A stretch of DNA of 64,000 bases from contig OX155951.1 in the NCBI GenBank assembly GCA_944548615.1, forward strand, positions 25,220,464-25,284,463, in the 5' to 3' direction. Shown piece by piece: positions 23,550-34,100 of this stretch (positions within the stretch are counted from its first letter, which is position 1; each line of letters starts with the position of its first letter). The position numbers were made by a program, and so were the translations under genes. The notes under the pieces are model-generated. The model was given only the letters and a program-made list of their open reading frames with translations. It did no database searches and was not told where the DNA came from. Source of the stretch: Micropterix aruncella (lineage: Eukaryota; Arthropoda; Insecta; Lepidoptera; Micropterigidae).

Positions 23550-24460
23550 AACAGTGATCCCGTAACCGCGGCGGGCGCTGGAGAAAACCGCTCCGTGAGC
23601 TCTAATCTCAGCTTTTCCGCCTCTGAGGTAAGTGACTCAAGACCAACATGAACGCCCCACAGCCAGAACACATGGGATGGCACAATGCATCTCTATAGAT
23701 GCCGGAGCCATCAAGTGGTGGTTACACCATCAGCAGTCGCTCACAGTTATCAAGAAAAACGAAGATATGCGAAACAGTATTGTAATTAAAATACCCGGTG
23801 TTGTTTATATGCAAAACACTGATTATATTCAACATTGGCAAAAGGTGTCCATTAAGTAGTCACGAATCCTGTAATAATTGCAGATCGCCTCCGCTACTAG
23901 ATATTTAAAAATAACGTCTTTCGTGTCGGGCGGCTCGCGCATGACATTACACTACATATCGTTGCATATCGCGTATTACGGTGCGAACAGCTTGCGTTTA
24001 ATACACTGTTTAATATGGTTATCGTTCATCTCGACCCATTTGCATAGCAAAACCCCTTTTCATAAAATTGGACCCTTTCACTTAGAAAAACCAACTTATT
24101 ATATTTACAAAATTAACTATTGAAGTCAAGATCGACATTTGTGATTACTTACTATATAACCTTTATAACCTATATAGCCTATACTACATACTATATAGCC
24201 TTAGACCTTGATCAGAACAGGCGAAATCGCCGCAAATTCTTGCGCACGTATGTGAGGTTGGAAAGGGGTTTCCTACCAACACGACGCCTCAAAGGACGTC
24301 CGTATTTTCAACACACTTTTATTTGTTTTACCTGTATGTACGAGTACCTATCTATCAATTAATGGAATCTTGCAAGTTGATTTTCAACCAGTTCTGATAG
24401 TCGTATCAACATGAAACTTGGCATGTGTGTGTAGTTCTGATGACAATACAATCGAGCTGA
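23550..24460. other. No gene recognised
   Basis: Several open frames of 60-80 codons on the plus strand show no family motif and overlap with none conserved. The phrase ATGAAACTTGGCATGTGTG near 24411 is a common repeat-like phrase but was not assigned. Confidence 0.35.
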
Positions 24461-24750
24461 TCTGATGGTAGAGGCGGAAGGTAATCACAGGAACTGCATA
24501 ATGAAACAAAATATCCGAGTCGTGTTTGGACTTGTTGGAATCGGTTTGACGTGTAATCTGGTCATGAATGATTTCCAGGGTCTGGTGATGGAGTCGGAAG
24601 ATAAACACTGGAATTCTATAACGGAACAACGTATCTTAGCCGTGTTTGGGTTGGGGAGCTGTACTCTGGTCATGAATAGTTTTCAGGGTCTGATGACGGA
24701 GCCAAAAGGTTGGTACTGGAACTCTATAACGGAACAAACCGAACAATAAA
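24461..24750. repeat. Imperfect tandem repeat, 2.5 units of 108-120 bp
   Basis: Units begin at about 24461, 24581 and 24689 with TCTG(A/G)TG(G/A)(T/A/C)GGAG. Each contains TCATGAAT(G/A)(A/G)TTT(C/T)CAGGGT near its end and GGAACTCTATAACGGAACAA near its middle. One frame stays open across the array because the unit lengths are multiples of three. There is no known protein match, so coding is unproven. Confidence 0.7.
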
Positions 24751-24815
24751 TGACATGTTTGGGCTTGTTAAAGTCGTCTTGAGATCAACTCTAAATATGA
24801 ATGATAAGATTGTGA

Positions 24816-25502
24816 TAAGACAGAGCTCTCGGTTTCGTATTGAGAGCATGCAAACCATTCTCCGACATTAATGTGCTCTTCACTTTTTATAACGCCTACG
24901 TTCGCAGTATAGTGGAGTTTGCGTCACCTATATGGTCACCGCAGTACAATGTACACATTGACCGTATAGAGCGTATTCAGAAAACCTTCGTAAGGCACTT
25001 GTGTCATCGAACCCTCGCTGAATATACCTCATATTCTGACGGCTTGGCAAGGTTCGAAATGCTGAGTCTTCAGCAGCGATATAAAGTGACTGATATGACG
25101 TTCTTCCACAATATACTTTCGCATCATATCGACAGCCCACAAATTCTAAGCAGAATAGCCTTAAATGTCCCATCGCGCCGAACTCGTCACCCAAGGGTAT
25201 TCAATGTACCCAGACTCCATACAAATCAAGCAAGGAATTCAACTCTGCATCGAATTATGGAAGCATACGATGAATCGTTTCAGGAACTAGACATATTCTC
25301 AATGAGCAAAAACGAGTTTATCACAGCGGTAATAGACCAGACCTTAAAAGCTTGAACAGATACATACCTGTGCAGAATCACACACTCTCATATATACACA
25401 ACTATGGCTATTTTGGCCGTAATATTGTTATTATTATTTATTAACTTAAGACCCGAGCGCTGTTTTTCTCTTTTGTTGGAATAAAATAAATAAATAAATA
25501 AA
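24816..25502 (+). pseudogene. 5-prime-truncated Jockey-like LINE, post-RT region
   Basis: The frame 24840-25355 reads LFTFYNAYVRSIVEFASPIW then HIDRIERIQKTFVRHLCHR, LQQRYKVTDMTFFHNILS and SPQILSRIALNVPSRRTR. This is the region following the RT palm in Jockey-like elements (LY.a.VRS.lEYas.iW.P......IE.iQk.F.r). It ends in a natural stop, then an untranslated part and AATA units at 25485-25502. The RT core is missing. Confidence 0.8.
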
Positions 25503-25504
25503 GA

Positions 25505-26760
25505 CTAACAGTACTTTTAAGTCTTATCACGTTTGGTGATATGACTAAAAAGTAAAAAATAAATTATTAGTTTTAAAAACTAAAGAAATACACTTTGTAA
25601 GTACTGCTCTAAAAGCAAAATATAAAATTCAAAAAATAAAAAACCACTTTGCTATTACTGTTTACTCCGTAAGGGACTTAGTGGAAGCCGTGTTTAAAAT
25701 TAACTATATTATATGAGTGTAAAAATATGGGGATCTTTTCCTTCAAATCAAATCATCATAATGCTTCTCAGTGAAATGTTTACAAAAAGCATTGTTATGA
25801 AATACTATGTACCTACCTAAACAAATGCTAGAAAAAGTACCCAGACTTTACACTCAAATAATGTAGTTAATTAGCCTGCCAATCTTTTCTCCTCACTCTC
25901 CTTGACTATTCAGACGTTGCCTATCTCGACATCAAGGAAGATCTAGCCACCAGGGTAGAAAGGCTGCAAATTGTCTGCATTCGATTCATTTATGACCTAA
26001 GGAAGTTTTATTATTTTACGGAGTACAGAAGGAGACTTCACTGGCTGACGACCCGAGAAAGGAGAGATACGAGAGTGCTAGGTTTGCTCTTCCGAATCCT
26101 GAAAGGGGCCGCTCCAAATTATCTTATAAGTAGGTTCAAACCTCTATCTTCTCACGGCCACCCTCTGAGATCTGAGGACAACCTACTGCTCTCGATCCCT
26201 GGTCACAGAAGTGATTTCTTCTCCCACTCCTTCTCCGTAAGTGGAGCCCGTCTCTGGAATGCTTTAGCTGCACGTACAAGTATAGCACCGAGTTTGTTTT
26301 GCTTCAAACGCAGGCTCAAAGAACACTTAAACCCACGCTCGTAAACTTTTCCCTACCCTCCCCCCCTTGCGACCCCTGCGTCATTATAGGTTTATTGATT
26401 GTTTTATTCTCAAATATAATGTTTTTTTTTCTGCTGAATGTAAATGTTTGAATTGCCTTTATAAATTTAATTTATTAGTTTATCTTATTTTTACCGCATA
26501 AAATGTTTTTCCACTAGGTTAAGGTTAGCTGTAAGATATTGCCTTTAAGCAATAAACTCGCCTTTTTGAATAAGCAAATAAAGTGTTTATTATTATTATT
26601 ATCATTATTAATAATTACAAACATGGCATACTTTAATTCCCTTACGGGGTAAATGGTGATAACATAGTGATTATTTATGTTTAGGTTTTTATTTTTGGCT
26701 ATGTGTAGGTTCAGTACTTACAATAGAGTTATTAAAACTATTATTTTATTAAATGTCAAA
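25505..26760. mobile_element. MITE family D, second copy, split by a LINE
   Basis: 25505-25875 and 26612-26760 together match the intact copy at 13436-13840. The two halves are inverted at their ends (CCACTTTGCTATTACTGTTTA against TAAATGGTGATAACATAGTG). The break falls within GTTAATTACAAACATGG, which is continuous at 13686-13702. TAATTA at both junctions fits a target duplication. Confidence 0.65.
25876..26611 (+). pseudogene. 5-prime-truncated LINE inserted in MITE D
   Basis: From about 25915 the plus strand reads YSDVAYLDIKEDLATRVERL, QIVCIRFIYDLRK, then GLLFRILKGAAPNYLISRF and FSHSFSVSGARLWNALAART, ending at TAA 26342-26344. This is the post-RT end of a CR1/Jockey-like polyprotein. The 3-prime tail has AAGGTTAGCTGTAAGATATTG and GCAATAAACTCGCC, a motif shared with the LINE ends at 29340 and 40370, and closes with repeated TTA/ATT units. 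Confidence 0.75.
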
Positions 26761-26764
26761 ATGA

Positions 26765-27845
26765 TACCCGACACAATATTTCCTGGCAAACGGCAAATTC
26801 AGCGAGTGTCGATTGTAACCTGAAGAACATACATTAAAAAAACATTCCTCTGACGTTAGAATCCGGATTCTATGGTCCTTCTTTCGATTATGATGATTAT
26901 GATCGAAATGATTATGATTACCCCCATGGTATGGGCATTGATTTTATACACTATAAAATCAATGGTATGGGCTTTGTTGGATTCTGTTTTATGTATCGAA
27001 ATAATACTCCGAACGCCATCTATCAGCGAATCGGGGCATTGCCACTAAAGTCTAATTAAATGATTGATGTTTGTCGCCATCTAGTGTTCGTTTGCTGCAC
27101 TTTACCAGTTGCAATTCTGGCCACATGAGACGAATAATTTTGTGTTTCATAACGGTTTGTCATTTAATTTTGTGATAAAACTAATTATAATAATTTTGTG
27201 ATTATTGTGATAAAAAAATACAATAGCTTTTACCTACTTTATTATTAAAGATAAATTATTACAGAATGGTTTCTCACATGAAGTCACATGGCAGTGTTAT
27301 TATCAATTATGAATACAAAAATAATTATAATAGGTAAATGTAAATAGTAAAATGTATTAGGCTGGTCGGGATTAAATCCATTAAAATATTGTTTGAATGA
27401 CTGAAGCTATTCGATTTGACACTGAAGCGATTTCAATGACTAGAGTTATAGAAACAATATTGTGACGTATATTTGGCATCGTATATAAAATTATTATAAT
27501 ATTAATGTTATGAATATAATTTTGACGAAAAAATATATATTCTGGTAGCACCGAAAGTGTTCTTAAAAATACTTATTTTTAATAGACTACATAACATTCA
27601 CAGTTTATAAGTATGAAACATTTAATATAAACACTCTTATCATGAAACATATTAAAATAACATAAATATTATATGTAGATACATTACTATACAAAACCTC
27701 GGTTGAAGACTTTCCATAGGAGCACACCAAATTATTACCCGATATCTCATTAAAACTATCCATGATAGATTTAATGTCTATGTATTTAGTTTATGGCACA
27801 TAACTGACTATGCACATTATCCAATTAACATTACTTTAAGGTAAC
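26765..27845. other. Intergenic DNA downstream of the collagen gene, with a small hairpin
   Basis: A perfect 13 bp inverted repeat (CATTGATTTTATA, 26936-26948 and 26952-26964, 3 nt loop) is the only structure seen. Collagen transcript 3-prime untranslated sequence may extend into the right end. Confidence 0.4.
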
Positions 27846-27847
27846 AA

Positions 27848-27853
27848 TTTATT
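27848..27853 (-). terminator. Likely polyadenylation signal of the collagen alpha-1(IV) gene
   Basis: The minus strand reads AATAAA 46 nt downstream of the TAG stop at 27900-27902. Other AT-rich candidates lie further downstream, so longer 3-prime untranslated regions are possible. Confidence 0.5.
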
Positions 27854-27899
27854 AGAAATAAAGAAGAAAATTGGTTCCTAGCTACCAAACCATTCACAC

Positions 27900-28157
27900 C
27901 TATGTGTTCTTTATGCAAACTTGACATCTCGATACCCTAGTTCTCAGATTTCCAGCTTTTAGTGTCTGCTTTTGTGGCGTGTTGAACTGTTCTCTGTCCT
28001 CGATTGTGGTGAGCCAAAAACTGAGAGTGTTAGCGAAGTAATGGCAAGATCCTCTGGCGCCGTTGCATTCGATGAACGGAGTCGCTCTGAAATCTTCCAA
28101 ACAGGAACCTGGACTGGCCAACATTTGACCTCCGCCTTCAGCTCCAGCCGCGGTATG
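27900..28157 (-). CDS. Col4a1: Col4a1 exon 11: C-terminal half of NC1
   Basis: The acceptor TTACAG at 28163-28158 is followed by [20 protein letters not shown], then [20 protein letters not shown] and [10 protein letters not shown] before TAG. It encodes the last five of the twelve conserved NC1 cysteines. The Lys in TLKAG aligns with the Lys/Hyl-211 partner of the sulfilimine cross-link in vertebrate chains (family knowledge). Confidence 0.95.
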   Translation of the reverse strand, partial: HTAAGAEGGGQMLASPGSCLEDFRATPFIECNGARGSCHYFANTLSFWLTTIEDREQFNTPQKQTLKAGNLRTRVSRCQVCIKNT

Positions 28158-31100
28158 CTGTAACATTTATAATAGTATTTTTTTAAATAGTTAATATTTA
28201 TAATATCATAAGATACATTTATAATATCATAAGAAATTAAGTATCATTAATCCATCTAAATTCCAATCTATTGTAATTGGCAGCAGGAGACTATTATAGT
28301 CTTTTAATATTACATCTGTCCTACCCATCCATATTGATAGTAATGTAATACCATATTCATAGACGGTGAAAATTTTGGGTATTAGCATTGATCAATATCG
28401 GCCCAGTGGCATAGTGGTTGGGTAGCCTGATCTTACGTTGTAAGGTCCCGGGTTCAATTCCCGGCTGGGTCACCATTTTCCGTTGGGATACAATTAACGG
28501 AATTGCATTTCAACTCTGTCGATGGAATGCAATAACAAGACACACATGTTACACACCCACATACATATACACACTTTATAGTAGGCTTGGTTGTAAGAAA
28601 TTGTCGTATGACAATAAACCCGCCCATTGTGAAATTTCACAATAAAGAATAGAAACAAACATAGAAACAATATCTCTCTTGGCAGTCGCAGATCAATGAA
28701 GTCAGCAAACGCATCTTTGCTGGATTTCATAGTATTCGGCGGTTGCAAAGATTTTTACCAGTGGAGGTTAAGAAGACCTCAAACACTGTTATTGCCTATA
28801 CAAGACTATGCTGATGTTTGCTACCTTGACGTCACTGAAGCCATCCTCGACAAATTGGAGCGGTTGCAAAATATATGCATTAGGTATATCTACACTGCGA
28901 AAAAAATTGATCACGTCTCTGTGTATAGAAGCAGACTTCATTGGCGTCGAATACGTAAACTTAGAAACCTGCATATTCTTTCCCTTCTTTAACATCCTCA
29001 ACTATCCTACCGCTCCCTCCCACCTAATCGATAAATTCAATCAGTTAGGAAGTTATTGTTTCCAATCCGTTTCAGTCAGGATAGTAAAATTGCGATTCCT
29101 ACTTATAATCTTCTTTTTTTACATGTTCCTTCACCGTTCACGCTGCTAGACTATGGAACCAGCTCCCGTCAAATATCAGAAACGCACCAACGGTTTCTAC
29201 TTTACAAGTGTCTCTGAAATCATTTCATGTCCCTAAATTAATAGTTATCCTACGTCTCATCCCATCCTCTCCTATCCTTCGCTCCTTGCTATTATTCTCC
29301 AAATCCTAATTACAGCCAATCATGTATTTTTAAATACGATGGTTGGCTGTAAGAGATTGTACTTTAGGCAATAAGTTCGCCTGTTAATACAAAATAAAGA
29401 ATTGCCTGTGCAATAAATAATGTCTATCTATCTAGTTAATTCATACATATGTATATGTGTGTGAATAGGTAAAAAGATGCGTACCATTACGAAACTGTAT
29501 CCGATCCAGAGACCGTTCCATCCGTTGGGGCAGTCAGGAATGTCTAACGATTGGCTGTGAATCGCTATAACGTTGGCCGGTACTTCGCAAACGACGCAAC
29601 GAGATATATATTCCCGTATACCCTCCTCTTCAACCGGCATCATGGGTATCGCAGCCGAGGTGGATAGCCAGTAAGAGCGGTCGTTTCTGCTTGCGTAATT
29701 GCATACATTTGAGGTGTCACAGAATAAGAAGGGCATCGTGTTGAATTTGCGTACGCAGGAGCCGGCGTGACCCAAATCTTGATTGTGGGCTTTCTCGTCT
29801 CCTTCAATGTAAAGAAGAGAGTAGCCGTCCCATAATTTTATTTGACCGGCTTCACACTGCGGCACAACTTGACTCTGGCTGTGCCGAACTAACAAGATGC
29901 CAGTTAGATAATCCGATTGTTGTTCGCATGATGCTCCGGGAGGTCCTCTCAATCCGACTTCACCCGCCGCACCTTCGATTCCCATTATTCCCGGCGCTCC
30001 TGGGAAACCTCGCTCGCCGACAAATCCAGGAGGTCCAACAGGGCCGGGGAAACCTTGATCGCCTTTTGGTCCTGGATATCCGTCTTTACCAGGTAGACCA
30101 GCGGGACCGACCGGTCCTGGCTTACCCATCAAACCGGGAGACCCAGGAAGTCCTCGCTCTCCTTTAGGACCTGGAGGCGCTGGCAAAGGTATAGCAGCTT
30201 CACCTTTGTCTCCCTTTTCGCCTGAGAATCCTTGCAGGCCGACACGACCAGAAATGCCTTGAATACCCTTTTCTCCCGTGAATCCTCTAGCGCCGGGAAT
30301 ACCGGGTCTACCGTCAAATCCGCGATCGCCTTTCATTCCCGATAACCCAACTGGTCCTGGAAGGCCAGGGGGTCCTTCGTCTCCCTTTTGACCGGGTAAA
30401 CCGAATCCTGGTAAACCTCTGTCACCTTTCAAACCCGACGGTCCCTGTGGACCTGATAACCCAGGTCTACCTGGTGGTCCATCAGACCCGGGCGGGCCGG
30501 AAAATCCTTCCTTTCCTTCATCTCCTTTTTCGCCTGGCGTTCCTTGTGATCCCGGTATTCCAGCGTTTCCTTGTATTCCTGGTAAGCCCATGAGACCCAT
30601 TTCACCCTTTTCTCCGGGAGAACCTATTAATCCATCGCGTCCTGGTTTTCCCGGAAAACCCGGCAAGCCCTTTTCTCCTTTCGTTGTTAATCCAGGTCTA
30701 CCCTCTGGTCCAACGGGTCCCGTGTCACCTGAAAACACAATCAGAGCAATTTGTCAATCGCTGGAGACCTTTTTTAATTCAAATTGAAAGCAAAAATAAA
30801 AAAATACTTGAAATATAAATACTATACATAATTGAAGGGTTAAGGTGAAAACGATCGAAATGAAAGCATGAATTGATTTTTGAAAGTAAGATCATAGTCT
30901 GCCTAAATTAAGGGAAAAGAAAACGTGTGGCGAGAAAGAATGATCAAGGTCTAAATAATAACGGTGGACCTTGATATTTTTTTTCAATAAGGTCAAGAGG
31001 TGGGGTACCTCGATAACCCTCCGCTTGATGCTGAGGAAGACCTGTGATGGAAAATACTGATCATGGCTAATAGCTTTTCCATGTTTTCGCTTTTTTCTGA

Positions 31101-34100
31101 GGTATAATTTGGGTAAAATGTATTATTTTAGAAACTCAAGTATTCCAATTATTATATTATTTTTATATTATAGTTTTCGCATTTTTTCTGATATGTAATT
31201 TAAGCAAAATGTATATTTTTTAGAAACTCAAATACAGAAAAAATATGTTTTTCTTTTTCAACCCCTCGCTAAAATATCATTTTTTAAGTTAGTAAATTTA
31301 AAAATGGAATTACCAAAAAAAAATAAAGTTGAAATAAATCATTTTTCTCGGTGACCTTTTAATTGTATAATTACCTTTTTCTCCTTGAAAACCAGGTAAG
31401 CCTTGCACACCTCGAAGACCTTGGAATCCCATATCGCCTTTTTCTCCTTGTTGACCCATTAATCCTTCTAGACCGGGTGAGCCCCTTTCGCCTTTAAATC
31501 CATCAAGTCCGGGCCGACCCGGTTCACCCTTTTCTCCCTTGACATTCATTACCGGGCCTGGGAATCCTCTGTCGCCTTTTGGCCCTTCTAATCCGGGGGG
31601 ACCCATTGGCCCAGGTAGTCCGACTAATCCAGATTCGCCTTTTAGTCCGTCATATCCGTCTTTTCCGGATATACCCCTGTCACCTTTTTCACCGACCATT
31701 CCTGGTAAACCAGGGTAACCGGTATCTCCATCTCTACCCGGTAATCCATCAATTCCTGGTTGACCCGGCGTTCCAATTGCCCCTGTTAATCCTCTATCAC
31801 CTTTTTGGCCAATAGTTCCTGGAAAACCTCTGTCGCCCTTTTCGCCGGGCATACCTTCGAGACCTTCTAATCCATCTAAACCCCTATCTCCCTTTTGTCC
31901 TGTTACACCTGGGGATCCGATACCTGGTAAGCCAGAATCTCCTTTATCTCCTTTTGAGCCCGGTATGCCATCCAGCCCACTGGGTCCTCTCAATCCAGAA
32001 AAACCAGGTTCACCCTTTTGTCCCTTTTCTGATACAGACCCAGCGTCACCTTTTCGACCTGGAGGGCCAGGTAAACCTAGATCTCCCTTCATACCAGGAG
32101 CACCAATCAGTCCCATTGTCCCTGGCAAACCTTGCGGGCCATACTCCCCCTTTGGACCTTGTGGTCCTGGTTCACCCGGTTGACCTTCCATGCCCGGCAA
32201 ACCGTAGGGTCCAGGTATTCCGATTTCACCCTTTTCTCCCTTTTCCCCATGTTTTCCATCAATTCCTGTGATTCCTGGTTGTCCAGGTCTTCCTCGTGGT
32301 CCTGGGAAACCTTTAGGCCCATCTAATCCAGAGGAGCCGCGTTCTCCTTTATTGCCGGGGAATCCTGGCAAACCAGGTCTTCCAATTTCTCCGGGAAAAC
32401 CTTGTTGTCCTTTAGTTCCATCGATTCCTGGACGTCCTGCAACTCCTGGAATACCTGAGGGGCCTATAGGTCCAGCATCACCCTTTTCACCTACAGTTCC
32501 GGGTAATCCTGGTACACCTTGAATTCCTATGTCACCCTTTTCTCCTTGGAAGCCTCGAGTACCTGGAGTTCCATCAAAGCCCGTTTTTCCAGGAAATCCG
32601 CGCAAACCTTTCTCGCCTTTTTCGCCCATCGGTCCAATAGGTCCGGGTGGGCCTATGGATGGAATACCTGGCTCACCCTTATTTCCCTTAGGTGAGGATA
32701 TACCAGGAAAACCTCTAGCCCCGTCTCGACCACTTTCTCCGGGGAATCCCATAGGTCCTTCATCTCCTTTATCTCCTCGCGGGCCCGGTAACCCACGAGG
32801 TCCAACAGGTCCAGGTAATCCGGGAGCACCAGACAATCCCATATCTCCTCGTAGTCCACGTAAACCCTTTTCTCCTTCTAGCCCATCGTAGCCTGGAGGT
32901 CCTGGATCGCCTTTAGCACCCTGTGGTCCTTTTTCTCCTTTCGTTAAATTTGATGGCGCCTCACAAACGCCTGGCAATCCTCTTGATCCATCAATACCAC
33001 TATAACCTCGTTCACCCTTTGTGCCTTTTGTTCCTGGAGTTCCAGATTCGCCTTTCAAGCTAAATCCCTTTTCACCGGGAATGCCTGGTATTCCTGATCT
33101 GCCCGGAATTCCGTCAATTCCTGGATATCCTTTTAATCCTGCGTCTCCTTTTTGACCTGGCATTCCAAGTTGTCCGGGTTGCCCCATAGCTCCTGTGAAT
33201 CCGGGAGGCCCCACAGGACCGGGTCGCCCTGGTAGACCGGTGTCACCTTTTTCACCTTTAACCATATTAGCCGTAGCAATGGCATCTTTTCCAGCAGGTC
33301 CTAGAGCGCCTGGCGGACCCATATCTCCTCGTTCTCCCTTAAAAAGAAATAGAAAATTTTAACAATATATTTATCTATACTTATCAGTATCTCACATCTT
33401 AAATATTCTTCTCTCCATCTATTAACATATCTCATAGTAATTTATTTGATTTCATATAACTTACAGGTGCTCCTTGATCTCCTTGTCGGCCATCTGTTCC
33501 ATCGTTGCCACGCTCTCCAACTAATCCTGTCTCGCCGGGTGGACCTCTAGGTCCTAGTAAACCTGGAATACCATCTACGCCCCTGTCTCCTTTCTGTCCA
33601 AATGCACCAGGAAAGCATTGATTGCAACGTCCTCCTATATCTCCTTTGGCACCTTGCGCGCCTGGGTATCCAGGAGTACCGTGTCTACCAGCATTTCCCT
33701 TTTCTCCCTGTGGTCCTTGGAGGCCAGGAGATCCTGGAATTCCCAATAACGAATCGCCGGGCAATCCTCGAACTCCGGGGTATCCCTTTTCACCTTTTTG
33801 ACCTTTATCGCCATCTCTTCCGTGTAACCCGTCCATGCCTTTCGATCCCTGTAATTTTAAGAATTATACTTAAAAATACGATTTCACATTTATTATTTCA
33901 ATTATGTTCGGATTTTTACTACCTACCTGAATAGAGAGTCCTTTTTCCCCGGCGAAACCTCGAGGTCCAGTGGATCCTGGTGGCCCTGGGTAGCCGCGTT
34001 GACCTGGTTGTCCTGAAAATCCTACTAGCCCATGTTCTCCCTTTGTTCCTTTTTCGCCTGGAGCACCTTCGGGCCCTGGTGTACCGGCTACCCCCTGTCC

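Noticed and set aside
28401..28475. A tRNA gene
   Set aside because: A and B boxes are present, but the sequence is joined to a SINE body with a LINE-like tail, a second diverged copy exists, and the anticodon arm is not canonical.
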